A stretch of DNA of 19,331 bases from Chloroflexota bacterium (GCA_017743585.1 JAGHYP010000013.1:1-19331); one strand, 5' to 3'; shown: positions 1 through 8,965, counted from the first letter of the stretch. Numbers and translations: made by a program. The notes: generated by a model not told the origin, from the letters alone.

Positions 1-3000
1 GCGCTCAGCCGTGTTGGGCAATCGGTGAACGCCATGCTCAACATGGATCAGATTCTAGACACCATATGCGCCGAAGCGATCGATATTCTGAATGTAGACG
101 GCGTCTATGTGTGGCTTGTGGAGCAAGATGAGCAAGTTGGCGTGATCGGGCGCGGGCCGAACGCGGAGCGGTTCGTCGGCACGCGCCTTGCGCTCGGCAG
201 TTCCGAGCTGCCAAGCACGCGCGCCATTCAAACGCGTCAACCTGTCCTGCTCAGCGCGGCCGAATGCGATCAGGCGATCTACGCTGCCGAGTCACTGGTG
301 GGTGTGCCGATCAGCGCTTTGCTGTGTGTGCCGCTCTTGCGCGAGCAGCAAGCCATTGGCGCGCTCACCTTCATCAAGACCGAGACCGACTCCGAGCAGC
401 CGTTCACCAGCAGCGACGTCGAGAAAGCGACCGCCTTCGCCATTCAGGCGTCTGTGGCGATCCAAAATGCGCGGCTCTACCAAGAGACGCTCGGCTTGAC
501 GTCCTTCAACCAAGCCGTCATTCAGTCCATTCAGCAAGGCATCATCGTGGTTGATCGCGCGCTCACCGTGCGCACGGTCAACGCCTTCATGCAGCGCGCC
601 TTCGGCTGGGATGCACAAGCGGCGAACGGACGGGCGCTCTTTGCCTACCGCTCTGCCCTTGAGCCGATTTTGGCAGCGCCGCTGGCGCAAGTGTTGCAAA
701 CAGGCGAGCCGCAGACTGTGCTGAATGTACGCTTAGGCGATGCGCCCGCTGAGCGAGTTAGCAACTACTACCTGTATCCGCTGCAAGAGGGCAGTACGAT
801 CAGCGGCAGCGTGATTTTGGTTGAAGACGTGACCGAGCGCGCCGCGCTTGAAAGAGACGTGGCACAGCGCGCCGCTCAGTTGGCGACGCTGACTGAGATC
901 TCAGGGCAGCTGACCACTGTTTTGGAGCTGGAGGCGCTCACGCAGCTTGTCTTCGATCAGTTGTCGCGCATTTTGGAGTTTGATCGCGCCACGCTCTGGC
1001 TGCGGCGCGGCAATAAGCTGCTCATCCAAGCAGCGCGCGGCTTCGGCGATGACGCGGCCCTGATCGGCATTGAGGCGGATATCGCCGACTCCGACTTGTT
1101 CCGTGAGATCGCCTCGCGCGGGCAAGTGCTGAACATCCCTGACATTCGGCAGGACGCGCGCTTCCCGATGAGCCTTGAGCAGCCGACGCGCTCGTGGCTT
1201 GGCGTCTCGCTCGTCTCGCGTGGCAGCTTGATCGGCTTGCTGGTGCTGGAAAAATACGATGTGGCGTTCTTCACGCCGACGATGGAGCAACTGGCACTCA
1301 CCTACGCCAATCAAGTGGCAGTTGCCCTTGAGAACGCGCAGCTCTTCCAGAGCCAGCGCCGCGCCGCTGCGGAGACCGAAGCGCTCTATCGTGAGGCTGC
1401 CGCGCGCGCTCGAGAATTGGACCAGCAAGCAAAACGCCTCTCGCTGCTCTACCGCGTCTCCAATGCGCTGACGCAAACGCTCGACCTCGAAGGTATCTTC
1501 GAAGTCGCGCTGCGCGAATTGCAAGAGATGCTCGGCACGGATCACGGCATTGCTTACCTGTTCGATCCGGATGAGCAGGTCGCTAAGCCGATCATCGAAT
1601 ACCCGCGCCAGGCGGCGCCATCCAACGCAGCCAATACACTGCCTCTTGACCGACACCCATTGGTAGTTCAGGCGTGTCGCACGCTGCTGCCGATTGCCTT
1701 CGCCGATGCAACGCACGCCGACGCGCTGATCGTGCCGCTCAGCCTTGCAGGTCAACACATCTTCTCGCAGGTGCTCGTGCCGCTTGTGATCGGCGGGCAG
1801 TGCATCGGGCTGATGGTCTTCAGTTCTGTTAGCCAGCGCCTAGCTTTCCGCCCCGATCAGCTGGAAGTAGCGCAGACCATCGCTTCGCAGGCTGCCATCG
1901 CCATTCAAAACACCAATCTGCTGGAGCAATCCTTCGCGCGCACGCGCGAATTGGAGACGCTCTTCGAAGCCACGCAAGCCATCTCTGCCACGCTCGATCT
2001 CGAGCAGGTCTTTCGCAATATCGCGATGCAGATGATCGTGGCCGTGCAGGCAGATGGCTGCAAGATCGCCACGTGGCAGCCCGGTAACCGCGTGCTGAAG
2101 TTGGAGTATGAGCAGCGAGCAATGCGGGACGCGCCTGTGGACGCGCCGGGCACGCGCTACGACCTGACCGAGTATCCGACGCTAGAGCGCGCTTTGCAAA
2201 CGCGCCAGGTTGTCTTGCTGCGCAGCTCAGATGCACATCTCTCCGCCGCTGAACGCGCCATGTTGAGCGCGCGCGGCGCTGCATATCTGATCGCGCTACC
2301 GATGGTCGTCCGCGAGCAGGCAATTGGACTGATCGCGCTAGAAATTCACTATCCTGCGCGCGCCTTGAGCAGCACTGAAGTGCGCTTGGCGCGTACGCTC
2401 GCTGCGCAGGCTGCCGTCGCCATTGAGAACGCCAGCTTGCAGGCGGAGACGGCTGCTAAGCTGAGCGAGCTGTTCAATCTGAGCCAGCTCTCAACGGCGC
2501 TCGCTGCCACTATCGAAGAGGAAGAAGTCTACGAGATCGCCCGTCAGCGCTTCCCAGACTTTGTGGCGGCTGAGTCGTTCCTCGTGGCAGTCATCAGCCC
2601 TGATCGCACGCTGTTGACGTATCCAATCGCGCTACACAACGGCGAGCCGCTGACTTTGCCGCCACAAGCGCCTGCCGATGACGAAGTCGCCTTTGTCATG
2701 GCAAGCCGCAGCACACGGCGCTTGATTGGCGATGAGGTGGCGCGCGTGCTGGGCGCTTGCACCAGCTCGCTCGGCTTCGCACAGGCGCGCGCCTTCATCG
2801 GCGTGCCGCTGATCGCTTCCGATCAGACGCTTGGCGCGCTCATCGCAGCCGATTCGCAGAACGCCCAAGCCTTCACGCTCAACGATCAGCGCATCTTAGA
2901 GACCATCGGCTCGCAATTGGCGGCAGCATTGCAGAACGCGCGGCTCTTCGCGCAGGCGCAGCGCTTTGCGGCTGAGCTTGAGCGCGCCGTGCAAGAGCGC

Positions 3001-4641
3001 ACGCGCGAGCTGCAGCGCGAGCGTGACGCGCTCAACTTCCTCTACAGCCTGACCGCTGAGCTGGCTTCCAGCTTGAACATCGACGTGACCTTAAACCGGG
3101 CGCTCGCCAAGCTGCTCGGCGCTGTGGATGCCGACATGGGCGCCATCTTGAGTATTGGTAATCTCCCGGATGCGCTTGTGGTGCGCGCGCAAGCAAACAT
3201 GCCTTATCGCGAGGGCGAGCAGGCAGGCTACACGCGATACGAAGGCTTGGCGGGTTGGGTGATTCAAGCGCGGCAGCCCGTTGTGATAGCCGATGTGCAG
3301 CGAGATTATCGCTGGATACGCCTGAGCGAAGCAGATAGCAAGCCGCGCGCTGCGATTGTCGCGCCGTTGGAGGCAAGCGAGGCGATCCGAGGCGTGGTGA
3401 TGCTCTTCAGCCGCGCGCCGAATCATTTCACAGCTGAGCAGCTGCCTTTGGTCATGGCGGCTGCCACACAGATCGCGAATGCGCTCAACAACGCCGATCT
3501 GTACGCGCTGCTCAGCGAGCAGGCCGATCGGCTTAGCGCAATGGTGCGCCGCGAGCAAGTGGATAACGCGAAGAACCTTGCCATCGTCGAAGCCATCGCC
3601 GACGGCGTGATGGTCGCCAATCAAGATGGCAATATCACGCAGTTCAACAGCGCTGCCGAGCGCATTCTCGGCTTGCCGCGCCAGCAAGTGATCGGCAATC
3701 ACATCAGCGCGCTCTCAGGCTTGTACACGGGAATCGGCGGGCAAAGCTGGCTCGAGGCAGTCCAGCGGTGGACAAAAGACCCCACTTCGCACTGCGCAGG
3801 CGAAGAGCTGCGCGCCGAGATCACGCTGGAGAGCGGCAAGGTGGTCGGCGTGATCCTCTCGCCCGTCAAGATGGGCGACCAATTCTTAGGCACGGTCTCG
3901 GTCTTCCGCGATATCACGCGCGAGATCGAGGCAGAGCGCATGAAGACCGAGTTCGTGGCGACCGTCAGCCATGAGCTACGCACGCCGATGACTTCCATCA
4001 AAGGCTATGCGGACTTGCTGCTGCTGGGCGCGGCCGGGCCGCTGAATGAAATGCAATCGCGCTATCTCAGCACGATCAAGACGAATGCCGATAAGCTCTC
4101 GATCCTCGTCAATGAGCTCTTGGATATCTCGCGCATCGATCGCGGTGTGGTCAGGCTGAGCCTGCAAGCGGTCAACTTTGAAGAAGTGCTGGAGATAACC
4201 ACGCGGCATCTAGCAGAGCGCATCCGCAACGAGCGCAAGCCATTGACGGTCGAGACGGAAGTCGCGCCCGACCTGCCGCTTCTGCGCGCAGACTTCGACA
4301 AATTGACGCAGATCATGACGCACCTTGCCAACAACGCCTTCAACTACACGCACGCTGATGGCAGGATCACGATCCGCGCGCGCCCTGAAGGCAATTCGGT
4401 CGTCATCAGCGTGCAGGATACAGGCGTCGGCATCCCGCCTGAGAAACAAGCCAGCATCTGGGAACGCTTCTTCCGCGATGAAGATGAGCGCTTAGTGATC
4501 GAATCGTCGGGCGCGGGCTTAGGCTTGTCAATTGTGAAAGAATACGTGCGGATGCACGAAGGCGAGGTCTGGCTAGAAAGCGAGGTCGGCGTCGGATCGA
4601 CGTTCTACGTGCGCATCCCTGCCTACACTACTGGCGAATAG
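1..4641 (+). CDS. Multi-GAF/PAS sensor histidine kinase (5'-truncated by window edge)
   Basis: Cytosolic sensor kinase that would autophosphorylate on His and pass the phosphate to an unidentified response regulator. Counting the GTG at base 25 as residue 1, the domains are: GAF 1-150; PAS about 160-275; GAFs starting near 289, 478, 646, 816 and 1006; a short coiled linker; PAS about 1185-1300; HisKA with SHELRTP (His1316); HATPase with N-box Asn1436/Asn1437, G1 box DTGVGIP (Asp1465) and G2 box GAGLGLS near the C-terminus. No transmembrane segment is visible. The frame is open to base 1 and reads ALSRVGQS before the GTG, which continues the GAF N-terminal helix (VGQ.VN..LN.DQ.LDTIC). The true start is therefore probably upstream, and the GTG and the nearby ATGs are internal. 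The C-terminus ends right after the ATPase domain, with no receiver domain. It converges on rpoB across a shared hairpin. Ligands are unknown. Confidence 0.93.
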   Translation, partial: ALSRVGQSVNAMLNMDQILDTICAEAIDILNVDGVYVWLVEQDEQVGVIGRGPNAERFVGTRLALGSSELPSTRAIQTRQPVLLSAAECDQAIYAAESLVGVPISALLCVPLLREQQAIGALTFIKTETDSEQPFTSSDVEKATAFAIQASVAIQNARLYQETLGLTSFNQAVIQSIQQGIIVVDRALTVRTVNAFMQRAFGWDAQAANGRALFAYRSALEPILAAPLAQVLQTGEPQTVLNVRLGDAPAERVSNYYLYPLQEGSTISGSVILVEDVTERAALERDVAQRAAQLATLTEISGQLTTVLELEALTQLVFDQLSRILEFDRATLWLRRGNKLLIQAARGFGDDAALIGIEADIADSDLFREIASRGQVLNIPDIRQDARFPMSLEQPTRSWLGVSLVSRGSLIGLLVLEKYDVAFFTPTMEQLALTYANQVAVALENAQLFQSQRRAAAETEALYREAAARARELDQQAKRLSLLYRVSNALTQTLDLEGIFEVALRELQEMLGTDHGIAYLFDPDEQVAKPIIEYPRQAAPSNAANTLPLDRHPLVVQACRTLLPIAFADATHADALIVPLSLAGQHIFSQVLVPLVIGGQCIGLMVFSSVSQRLAFRPDQLEVAQTIASQAAIAIQNTNLLEQSFARTRELETLFEATQAISATLDLEQVFRNIAMQMIVAVQADGCKIATWQPGNRVLKLEYEQRAMRDAPVDAPGTRYDLTEYPTLERALQTRQVVLLRSSDAHLSAAERAMLSARGAAYLIALPMVVREQAIGLIALEIHYPARALSSTEVRLARTLAAQAAVAIENASLQAETAAKLSELFNLSQLSTALAATIEEEEVYEIARQRFPDFVAAESFLVAVISPDRTLLTYPIALHNGEPLTLPPQAPADDEVAFVMASRSTRRLIGDEVARVLGACTSSLGFAQARAFIGVPLIASDQTLGALIAADSQNAQAFTLNDQRILETIGSQLAAALQNARLFAQAQRFAAELERAVQERTRELQRERDALNFLYSLTAELASSLNIDVTLNRALAKLLGAVDADMGAILSIGNLPDALVVRAQANMPYREGEQAGYTRYEGLAGWVIQARQPVVIADVQRDYRWIRLSEADSKPRAAIVAPLEASEAIRGVVMLFSRAPNHFTAEQLPLVMAAATQIANALNNADLYALLSEQADRLSAMVRREQVDNAKNLAIVEAIADGVMVANQDGNITQFNSAAERILGLPRQQVIGNHISALSGLYTGIGGQSWLEAVQRWTKDPTSHCAGEELRAEITLESGKVVGVILSPVKMGDQFLGTVSVFRDITREIEAERMKTEFVATVSHELRTPMTSIKGYADLLLLGAAGPLNEMQSRYLSTIKTNADKLSILVNELLDISRIDRGVVRLSLQAVNFEEVLEITTRHLAERIRNERKPLTVETEVAPDLPLLRADFDKLTQIMTHLANNAFNYTHADGRITIRARPEGNSVVISVQDTGVGIPPEKQASIWERFFRDEDERLVIESSGAGLGLSIVKEYVRMHEGEVWLESEVGVGSTFYVRIPAYTTGE

Positions 4642-4658
4642 ATGAGCGAGCTAGAGAG

Positions 4659-4692
4659 GAACAGGACGCACTCCAGCGAGCGCGTCCTGTTC
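4659..4692. terminator. Hairpin between convergent kinase and rpoB genes
   Basis: Perfect 11-bp inverted repeat: GAACAGGACGC at 4659-4669 and GCGTCCTGTTC at 4682-4692. The 12-base loop can pair further, CTC 4671-4673 with GAG 4678-4680, leaving a CAGC tetraloop and one A-C mismatch. It sits in the 63-bp gap between two convergent stop codons (4641 and 4705), so it can serve both transcripts. There is no clear U-tract on either side, so termination may be inefficient or factor-assisted, or the hairpin may mainly protect the 3' ends. Confidence 0.75.
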
Positions 4693-4704
4693 GCCTCGTA
4701 GGGC

Positions 4705-7700
4705 TCAGCGCTTGCTGATCGAGACGCCCGTCAGCGAGGTCGGCACGTCTTGCGACTTGTCTTTATCGTCGGGCTTGCCGAAGCGGATGACCACCTCTTT
4801 ATCTTGACCCTTCTCATCTTTCTTGTAGGTGATCGCCTCAACCGCCAAGCCTAGGCTCTGCAGCTCTTTGACCAGCACATAGAAGCTAGCAGGGATGCCC
4901 GGCTCTTCGATTTCCTCGCCTTTGACAATGGCCTCATATGTCCTCGTGCGCCCTTGCACATCGTCTGATTTGACAGTGAGCATCTCCTGCAGCGTGTAGG
5001 CGGCGCCGTAGGCTTCAAGCGCCCAGACTTCCATCTCGCCGAAGCGCTGCCCGCCAAACTGCGCCTTGCCGCCGAGCGGCTGTTGCGTGACCAAGCTATA
5101 CGGGCCAGTCGAGCGTGCATGGACTTTATCCTCGACCAAGTGCGCCAATTTCAGCATGTGAATCACGCCAACTGTCACGGGGCGGTCGAACGGCAAGCCT
5201 GTTTTGCCGTCGTAGAGCTTCTGCTTGCCATAGATTGGCACTGGCTCGCCCGTGCGCAGCGAGATGCGATGTGCGTATTGGCGCAGGGCCTCGCCATGCA
5301 GCGTCTCAGGCGTTGGCTCGTCGCTGACGACCTGCAACCACAAGCGCAAGGTTGCTTCAATGGCATTCGCGTCGCGCCGGCTGCGCTCTTCAAGGCTCAC
5401 CCCTTCAGTTTGGAAAAGCAGGATATCTTCAGGATCGTAGCCTTGCTCGCGCAGCCACTCGCGCAGCACAGCGCGCCGCGCATAGACGTATTCCGTCAGC
5501 AGTTCCCTATCGTACTCAGGATGCTCGCCAAGCCACTGGTCGATATACAGGCGGCGCACTTCGTCGTCATCGGCGAGCGACTCAGGGTCGTAATTGAGCG
5601 ACTTGATCCACTCCCAAGCGCGCTCAGTGACCACTTTCCAAGCGCGGTCGATCATCCAAGCGCGCCCCAGCTCCGCTTCGATCTCCGACTCCTCTGCGCC
5701 ATCGAAGACAGGCGTGATGGCGCGGAAGCCGAGCCGATCGGCTGCCCAGCCAAGGTGCGCCTCGAGAATTTGCCCGATGTTCATGCGCGCCGGCACGCCC
5801 AGTGGGTTCAAGATGATATCCACAGGCGTGCCATCTTCGAGATATGGCATATCTTCAATCGGCACAACCTTCGAGATGACGCCCTTGTTGCCATGCCGAC
5901 CTGCCATCTTATCACCCTGAGTCAGCTTGCGGCGCTGTGCCACGCTCACGCGCACCATCTGTTCCACGCCTGCCGGCATCTCGCGGTGCTCTTCGCGATT
6001 GAAGACCCGCACGTCCACCACCTTGCCGCGCTCGCCATGCGGCATGCGCAACGACGTATCCTTCACTTCGCGCGATTTCTCGCCGAAAATAGCGCGCAAC
6101 AGCTTCTCTTCAGGCGTCAGCTCCTTCTCGCCTTTCGGCGTGATCTTGCCGACCAAGATATCATTCGGGCCGACCTCAGCGCCAATGCGCACGATTCCAT
6201 GCTCATCCAGGTCTTTAAGCGCGTCCTCGCCGACGTTCGGGATATCATAGGTGATCTCTTCAGGTCCGAGCTTGGTATCGCGCGCTTCGGTCTCGTGCTT
6301 CTCGATGTGAACGGAGGTGAAGAGGTCCTCGCGCAGCAAGCGCTCGCTGACCAGCAGCGCATCTTCGTAGTTGCCGCCTTCCCACGAAAGAAACGCGCAG
6401 ATCACATCGTGACCGAGCGCCAGCACGCCGTTGACTGTTGAGGAGCTATCGGCAATTACATCGTTTGGCTTGACGCGCTGCCCTTTGTAGACCACTGGGC
6501 GCTGATTGATGCAAGTGGATTGATTGGAACGCGCGTACTTGCGCAATTTGTAGACCCGCTCGTAGCCATCTTCCTCGCGCACCACCACTTGGTGCCCTTG
6601 CACGCTGATCACCTCGCCCGCCTTTTGGCACAGCACCACCTGCCCAGAGTCGTAGGCAGCTCGATCTTCCATGCCCGTGCTGACGATCGGCACGTCTGGT
6701 TGCAAGAGCGGCACTGCTTGCCGCTGCATGTTCGATCCCATCAAGGCGCGCCCGGCGTCGTCATGCTCAAGGAACGGGATCAGCGCGGCAGAAATGCCCA
6801 CGATCTGGCGCGGCGCCACGTCCATGAAGTCAATCCGCGTCGGCACAACGTCGAGGAATTTCTGATGCAGCCGACACGAGACGCGCTCGCTGACAAACTG
6901 ACCGAGCTCATCCAGCTTGGCGTTCGCTTGCGCAATCGTGAAGCGATCTTCCTCATCCGCTGAGAGATAGACCGTCTCATCGGTCACAAATGGACGGACG
7001 GGCACGTCAGTGACGTTGGCGGCGCGCAGCCGCTCGATCACCTCGGCAGTGATGACCGTGCCTTTCTCGATCAGCACGTTATCGTCGTCATCTGTGATAT
7101 CCTCGCGCAGCGTGCGCCCAAGCAGACGCTCGTCATCCAGTTTGAGCGTCTTCAGCACGCGCCGATACGGTGTCTCGATGAAGCCGAACTCGTTCACGCG
7201 CGCGTAGGTCGCCAGACGCCCGATCAAGCCGATGTTCGGGCCTTCAGGCGTCTCGATCGGGCAAATGCGTCCGTAGTGGCTGTGATGCACGTCGCGCACG
7301 TCGAAGCCTGCGCGCTCGCGGCGCAAACCGCCCGGCCCGAGCGCCGAGAGCGTGCGCTTGTGCGTTAGCTCCGCCAGCGGATTGGTCTGCTCCATGAATT
7401 GGCTCAGCTGGCTGCTGCCGAAGAACTCACGCACGGCCGCCACAATCGGGCGGATATTGATGAGCGAGACAGGCGTGACGCGCTCTTTCTCGCAGTGCAG
7501 CATGCGCTCGCGTATCACGCGCTCTGCGCGGCGGAAGCCGACGCGCAGCTTGCTCTGAATCAGCTCACCGACCGCCTTGACGCGCCGATTGCCCAGATGG
7601 TCAACGTCGTCAGGCTCGCTCTCACCATTGTTGATCTGAATTATGCGCCGCACGATCTGCACCAAATCGAACTTGGTGATGGTGCGCACGCTGCGCGGGA

Positions 7701-8646
7701 CTTTGCCATCTATGCCCAGCCGCTGATTCAGCTTATAGCGCCCGACGCGCTCTAGGTCGTAGCGGCGCTGGTCGAAGAGCTGGCTTACAAGGTAGGTGCG
7801 CGCGTTCTCAAGCGTGGCAGGATCGCCGGGGCGCATTTTCTTGTAGAACTCGATCAGCGCGGCTTCCGCTATCGTATGATGGCGCAACTCCCATTGACCC
7901 TCAGCGCGCAAAGTGGACGCGATGAACGGATGCTCGGGGTCTTTATCCACATCCTTGAAGATTTCCAGCAGCTCCTCATCCGTGCCGTATTTGATCGGCG
8001 AGAGATCGTCATAGCCATCTGAGACTGCCGCCAGAGCGCGCAAGAGGACCGTGACAGGCACAGTGCGCTTGCGATTGAACTTGACCATCAGCTGATCGCT
8101 TTTGCGCGTCTCGAATTCCATCCAAGCGCCGCGATCAGGGATGACCTTTGCGCCTGCTAGGTTGCGTCCAGTGGAGCGCTCTTCAGTTGCGTCGAAGTAC
8201 ACGCCGGGCGAGCGGATCAATTGGCTGACCACCACGCGCTCGACGCCGTTGATGATGAACGTGCCGTTGCTGGTCATCATCGGGAAATCGCCCAAGAAGA
8301 TGTCGCTGCGGATGACCTCGCCGTTCGCCTCGCTGTTGACGAGCGCGACGCGCGCATAGAGCGGCGCGGCGTAGGTCATATCCAGCTCAAGGCACTCGTC
8401 TTCGCTGTGCTTGGGCGCTTCGAACCAATATTTCAAGCCCAAATCGCGTGAGATGGGAGAATCGCTTGGGAAATAGAGCTTCAGCGTGCCGTTGAAATTC
8501 TCAATCGGGCTGATCTCAGCGAACAGATCGCCTAAACCTTCCTCGCAAAACCAACGGAATGAATTCAGCTGCACTTCGATCAGCGAGGGCAAGGATTGCA
8601 CGTCGCGAGTGCGCGCATAATTCTTGATGTTCAGGCGTCGCTGCAT
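4705..8646 (-). CDS. rpoB: DNA-directed RNA polymerase subunit beta
   Basis: The beta subunit forms one side of the RNA polymerase active-site cleft. At 1313 residues it falls between the usual short (about 1190) and enterobacterial (1342) forms. The rifampicin region FFGSSQLSQFM...THKR.LSALGPGGL lies around residues 409-443, followed by HYGRICPIETPEGPNIGLI. The active-site motif GDKMAGRHGNKG has Lys913 and Lys921, equivalent to E. coli Lys1065 and Lys1073. The C-terminal HARSTGPYSLVTQQPLGGKAQFGGQRFGEMEVWALEAYGA block is intact. Between HLG (His964) and YDGKTG (Tyr1145) it has about 140 residues more than the B. subtilis form. The ATG is preceded by GAGGAG (8656-8661) at nine bases' spacing. 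rpoC is not downstream; the next gene is the convergent kinase. Residue 432, normally Arg (E. coli 529), is Thr. Confidence 0.98.
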   Translation of the reverse strand: MQRRLNIKNYARTRDVQSLPSLIEVQLNSFRWFCEEGLGDLFAEISPIENFNGTLKLYFPSDSPISRDLGLKYWFEAPKHSEDECLELDMTYAAPLYARVALVNSEANGEVIRSDIFLGDFPMMTSNGTFIINGVERVVVSQLIRSPGVYFDATEERSTGRNLAGAKVIPDRGAWMEFETRKSDQLMVKFNRKRTVPVTVLLRALAAVSDGYDDLSPIKYGTDEELLEIFKDVDKDPEHPFIASTLRAEGQWELRHHTIAEAALIEFYKKMRPGDPATLENARTYLVSQLFDQRRYDLERVGRYKLNQRLGIDGKVPRSVRTITKFDLVQIVRRIIQINNGESEPDDVDHLGNRRVKAVGELIQSKLRVGFRRAERVIRERMLHCEKERVTPVSLINIRPIVAAVREFFGSSQLSQFMEQTNPLAELTHKRTLSALGPGGLRRERAGFDVRDVHHSHYGRICPIETPEGPNIGLIGRLATYARVNEFGFIETPYRRVLKTLKLDDERLLGRTLREDITDDDDNVLIEKGTVITAEVIERLRAANVTDVPVRPFVTDETVYLSADEEDRFTIAQANAKLDELGQFVSERVSCRLHQKFLDVVPTRIDFMDVAPRQIVGISAALIPFLEHDDAGRALMGSNMQRQAVPLLQPDVPIVSTGMEDRAAYDSGQVVLCQKAGEVISVQGHQVVVREEDGYERVYKLRKYARSNQSTCINQRPVVYKGQRVKPNDVIADSSSTVNGVLALGHDVICAFLSWEGGNYEDALLVSERLLREDLFTSVHIEKHETEARDTKLGPEEITYDIPNVGEDALKDLDEHGIVRIGAEVGPNDILVGKITPKGEKELTPEEKLLRAIFGEKSREVKDTSLRMPHGERGKVVDVRVFNREEHREMPAGVEQMVRVSVAQRRKLTQGDKMAGRHGNKGVISKVVPIEDMPYLEDGTPVDIILNPLGVPARMNIGQILEAHLGWAADRLGFRAITPVFDGAEESEIEAELGRAWMIDRAWKVVTERAWEWIKSLNYDPESLADDDEVRRLYIDQWLGEHPEYDRELLTEYVYARRAVLREWLREQGYDPEDILLFQTEGVSLEERSRRDANAIEATLRLWLQVVSDEPTPETLHGEALRQYAHRISLRTGEPVPIYGKQKLYDGKTGLPFDRPVTVGVIHMLKLAHLVEDKVHARSTGPYSLVTQQPLGGKAQFGGQRFGEMEVWALEAYGAAYTLQEMLTVKSDDVQGRTRTYEAIVKGEEIEEPGIPASFYVLVKELQSLGLAVEAITYKKDEKGQDKEVVIRFGKPDDKDKSQDVPTSLTGVSISKR

Positions 8647-8735
8647 ACGATCTCGCTCCTCAGCAGGTCGCTATCAGACGGGCGCTCGACGGGACGAATT
8701 TCAGGTGGCCGACTCAGGGCTGTAAGTAAGCCCCC

Positions 8736-8763
8736 ATTCTAGCACGCTTTTGACGTTTGTCAA
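8736..8763 (-). promoter_or_regulatory. Sigma-70-type promoter of rpoB
   Basis: On the minus strand the -35 is TTGACA (8763-8758, full consensus), the spacer is 16 bp and the -10 is TAGAAT (8741-8736, five of six). The expected transcript start is near 8729, giving a leader of about 80 bases. The -10 is followed at once by GGGGG; a G-rich discriminator is the kind found at stringently controlled promoters, though that role is inferred here. The -35 boxes of this promoter and the tRNA-Ser promoter are about 30 bp apart and point away from each other. Confidence 0.82.
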
Positions 8764-8792
8764 TTCAGAGCAGCCGCGCGCTGGCTTGTCTC

Positions 8793-8821
8793 TTGACTCT
8801 GCCACCACGAACGTCTACAAT
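8793..8821 (+). promoter_or_regulatory. Sigma-70-type promoter of tRNA-Ser
   Basis: TTGACT (8793-8798), a 17-bp spacer and TACAAT (8816-8821), both five of six to consensus. The predicted start near 8828 leaves only a few bases before the mature tRNA at 8837. Divergent from the rpoB promoter. Confidence 0.8.
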
Positions 8822-8836
8822 AAGCGCAGCCCGCGA

Positions 8837-8925
8837 GGGGGGGTGCCAGAGTGGACGATTGGGGCCGCCTGCTAAGCGGTTTCCCTGCGAAAGCGGGGAC
8901 AAGGGTTCGAATCCCTTCCCTCCCG
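8837..8925 (+). tRNA. tRNA-Ser(GCT)
   Basis: An 89-nt class II tRNA reading AGC/AGU serine codons. The acceptor strand GGGGGGG (8837-8843) pairs with CCCTCCC (8918-8924) through one G-U pair; the discriminator is G at 8925. The anticodon stem GCCGC/GCGGT encloses the loop CTGCTAA, with anticodon GCT at 8871-8873. The long variable arm CCCTGC-GAAA-GCGGGG is the serine hallmark. The T arm is AAGGG-TTCGAAT-CCCTT (8901-8917). CCA is not encoded; CTCC follows the discriminator, so CCA must be added after transcription. Confidence 0.96.
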
Positions 8926-8935
8926 CTCCTGACAC

Positions 8936-8965
8936 TTGAGCGGCGTCGCGCCGATTAGCGCTCAA
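8936..8965. terminator. Possible shared hairpin between tRNA-Ser and the glycosyltransferase gene
   Basis: TTGAGCG (8936-8942) is complementary to CGCTCAA (8959-8965). Nested inside is CGGCG-TCG-CGCCG. The outer arm overlaps the TAA stop of the convergent minus-strand gene (8955-8957). The two folds compete and no U-tract follows, so this is only a weak terminator candidate for the gap between the tRNA and the convergent gene. Confidence 0.35.

Noticed and set aside
25..4641. Possible phytochrome-type photoreceptor among the GAF domains
   Set aside because: None of the GAF domains is followed by a PHY domain, and no chromophore-binding Cys motif is recognisable, so light sensing is not supported.
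5083..6441. Long plus-strand open frame (452 codons) opposite rpoB
   Set aside because: It is exactly antisense to highly conserved rpoB sequence. The translation is His/Ala/Arg-rich with no recognisable domain, as expected from the complement of GC-rich codons.
8717..8733. GGGCT-N7-AGCCC as an rpoB leader attenuator
   Set aside because: The predicted transcript start (about 8729) lies within the repeat, so the RNA would lack most of one arm. It is noted only as a possible DNA site.
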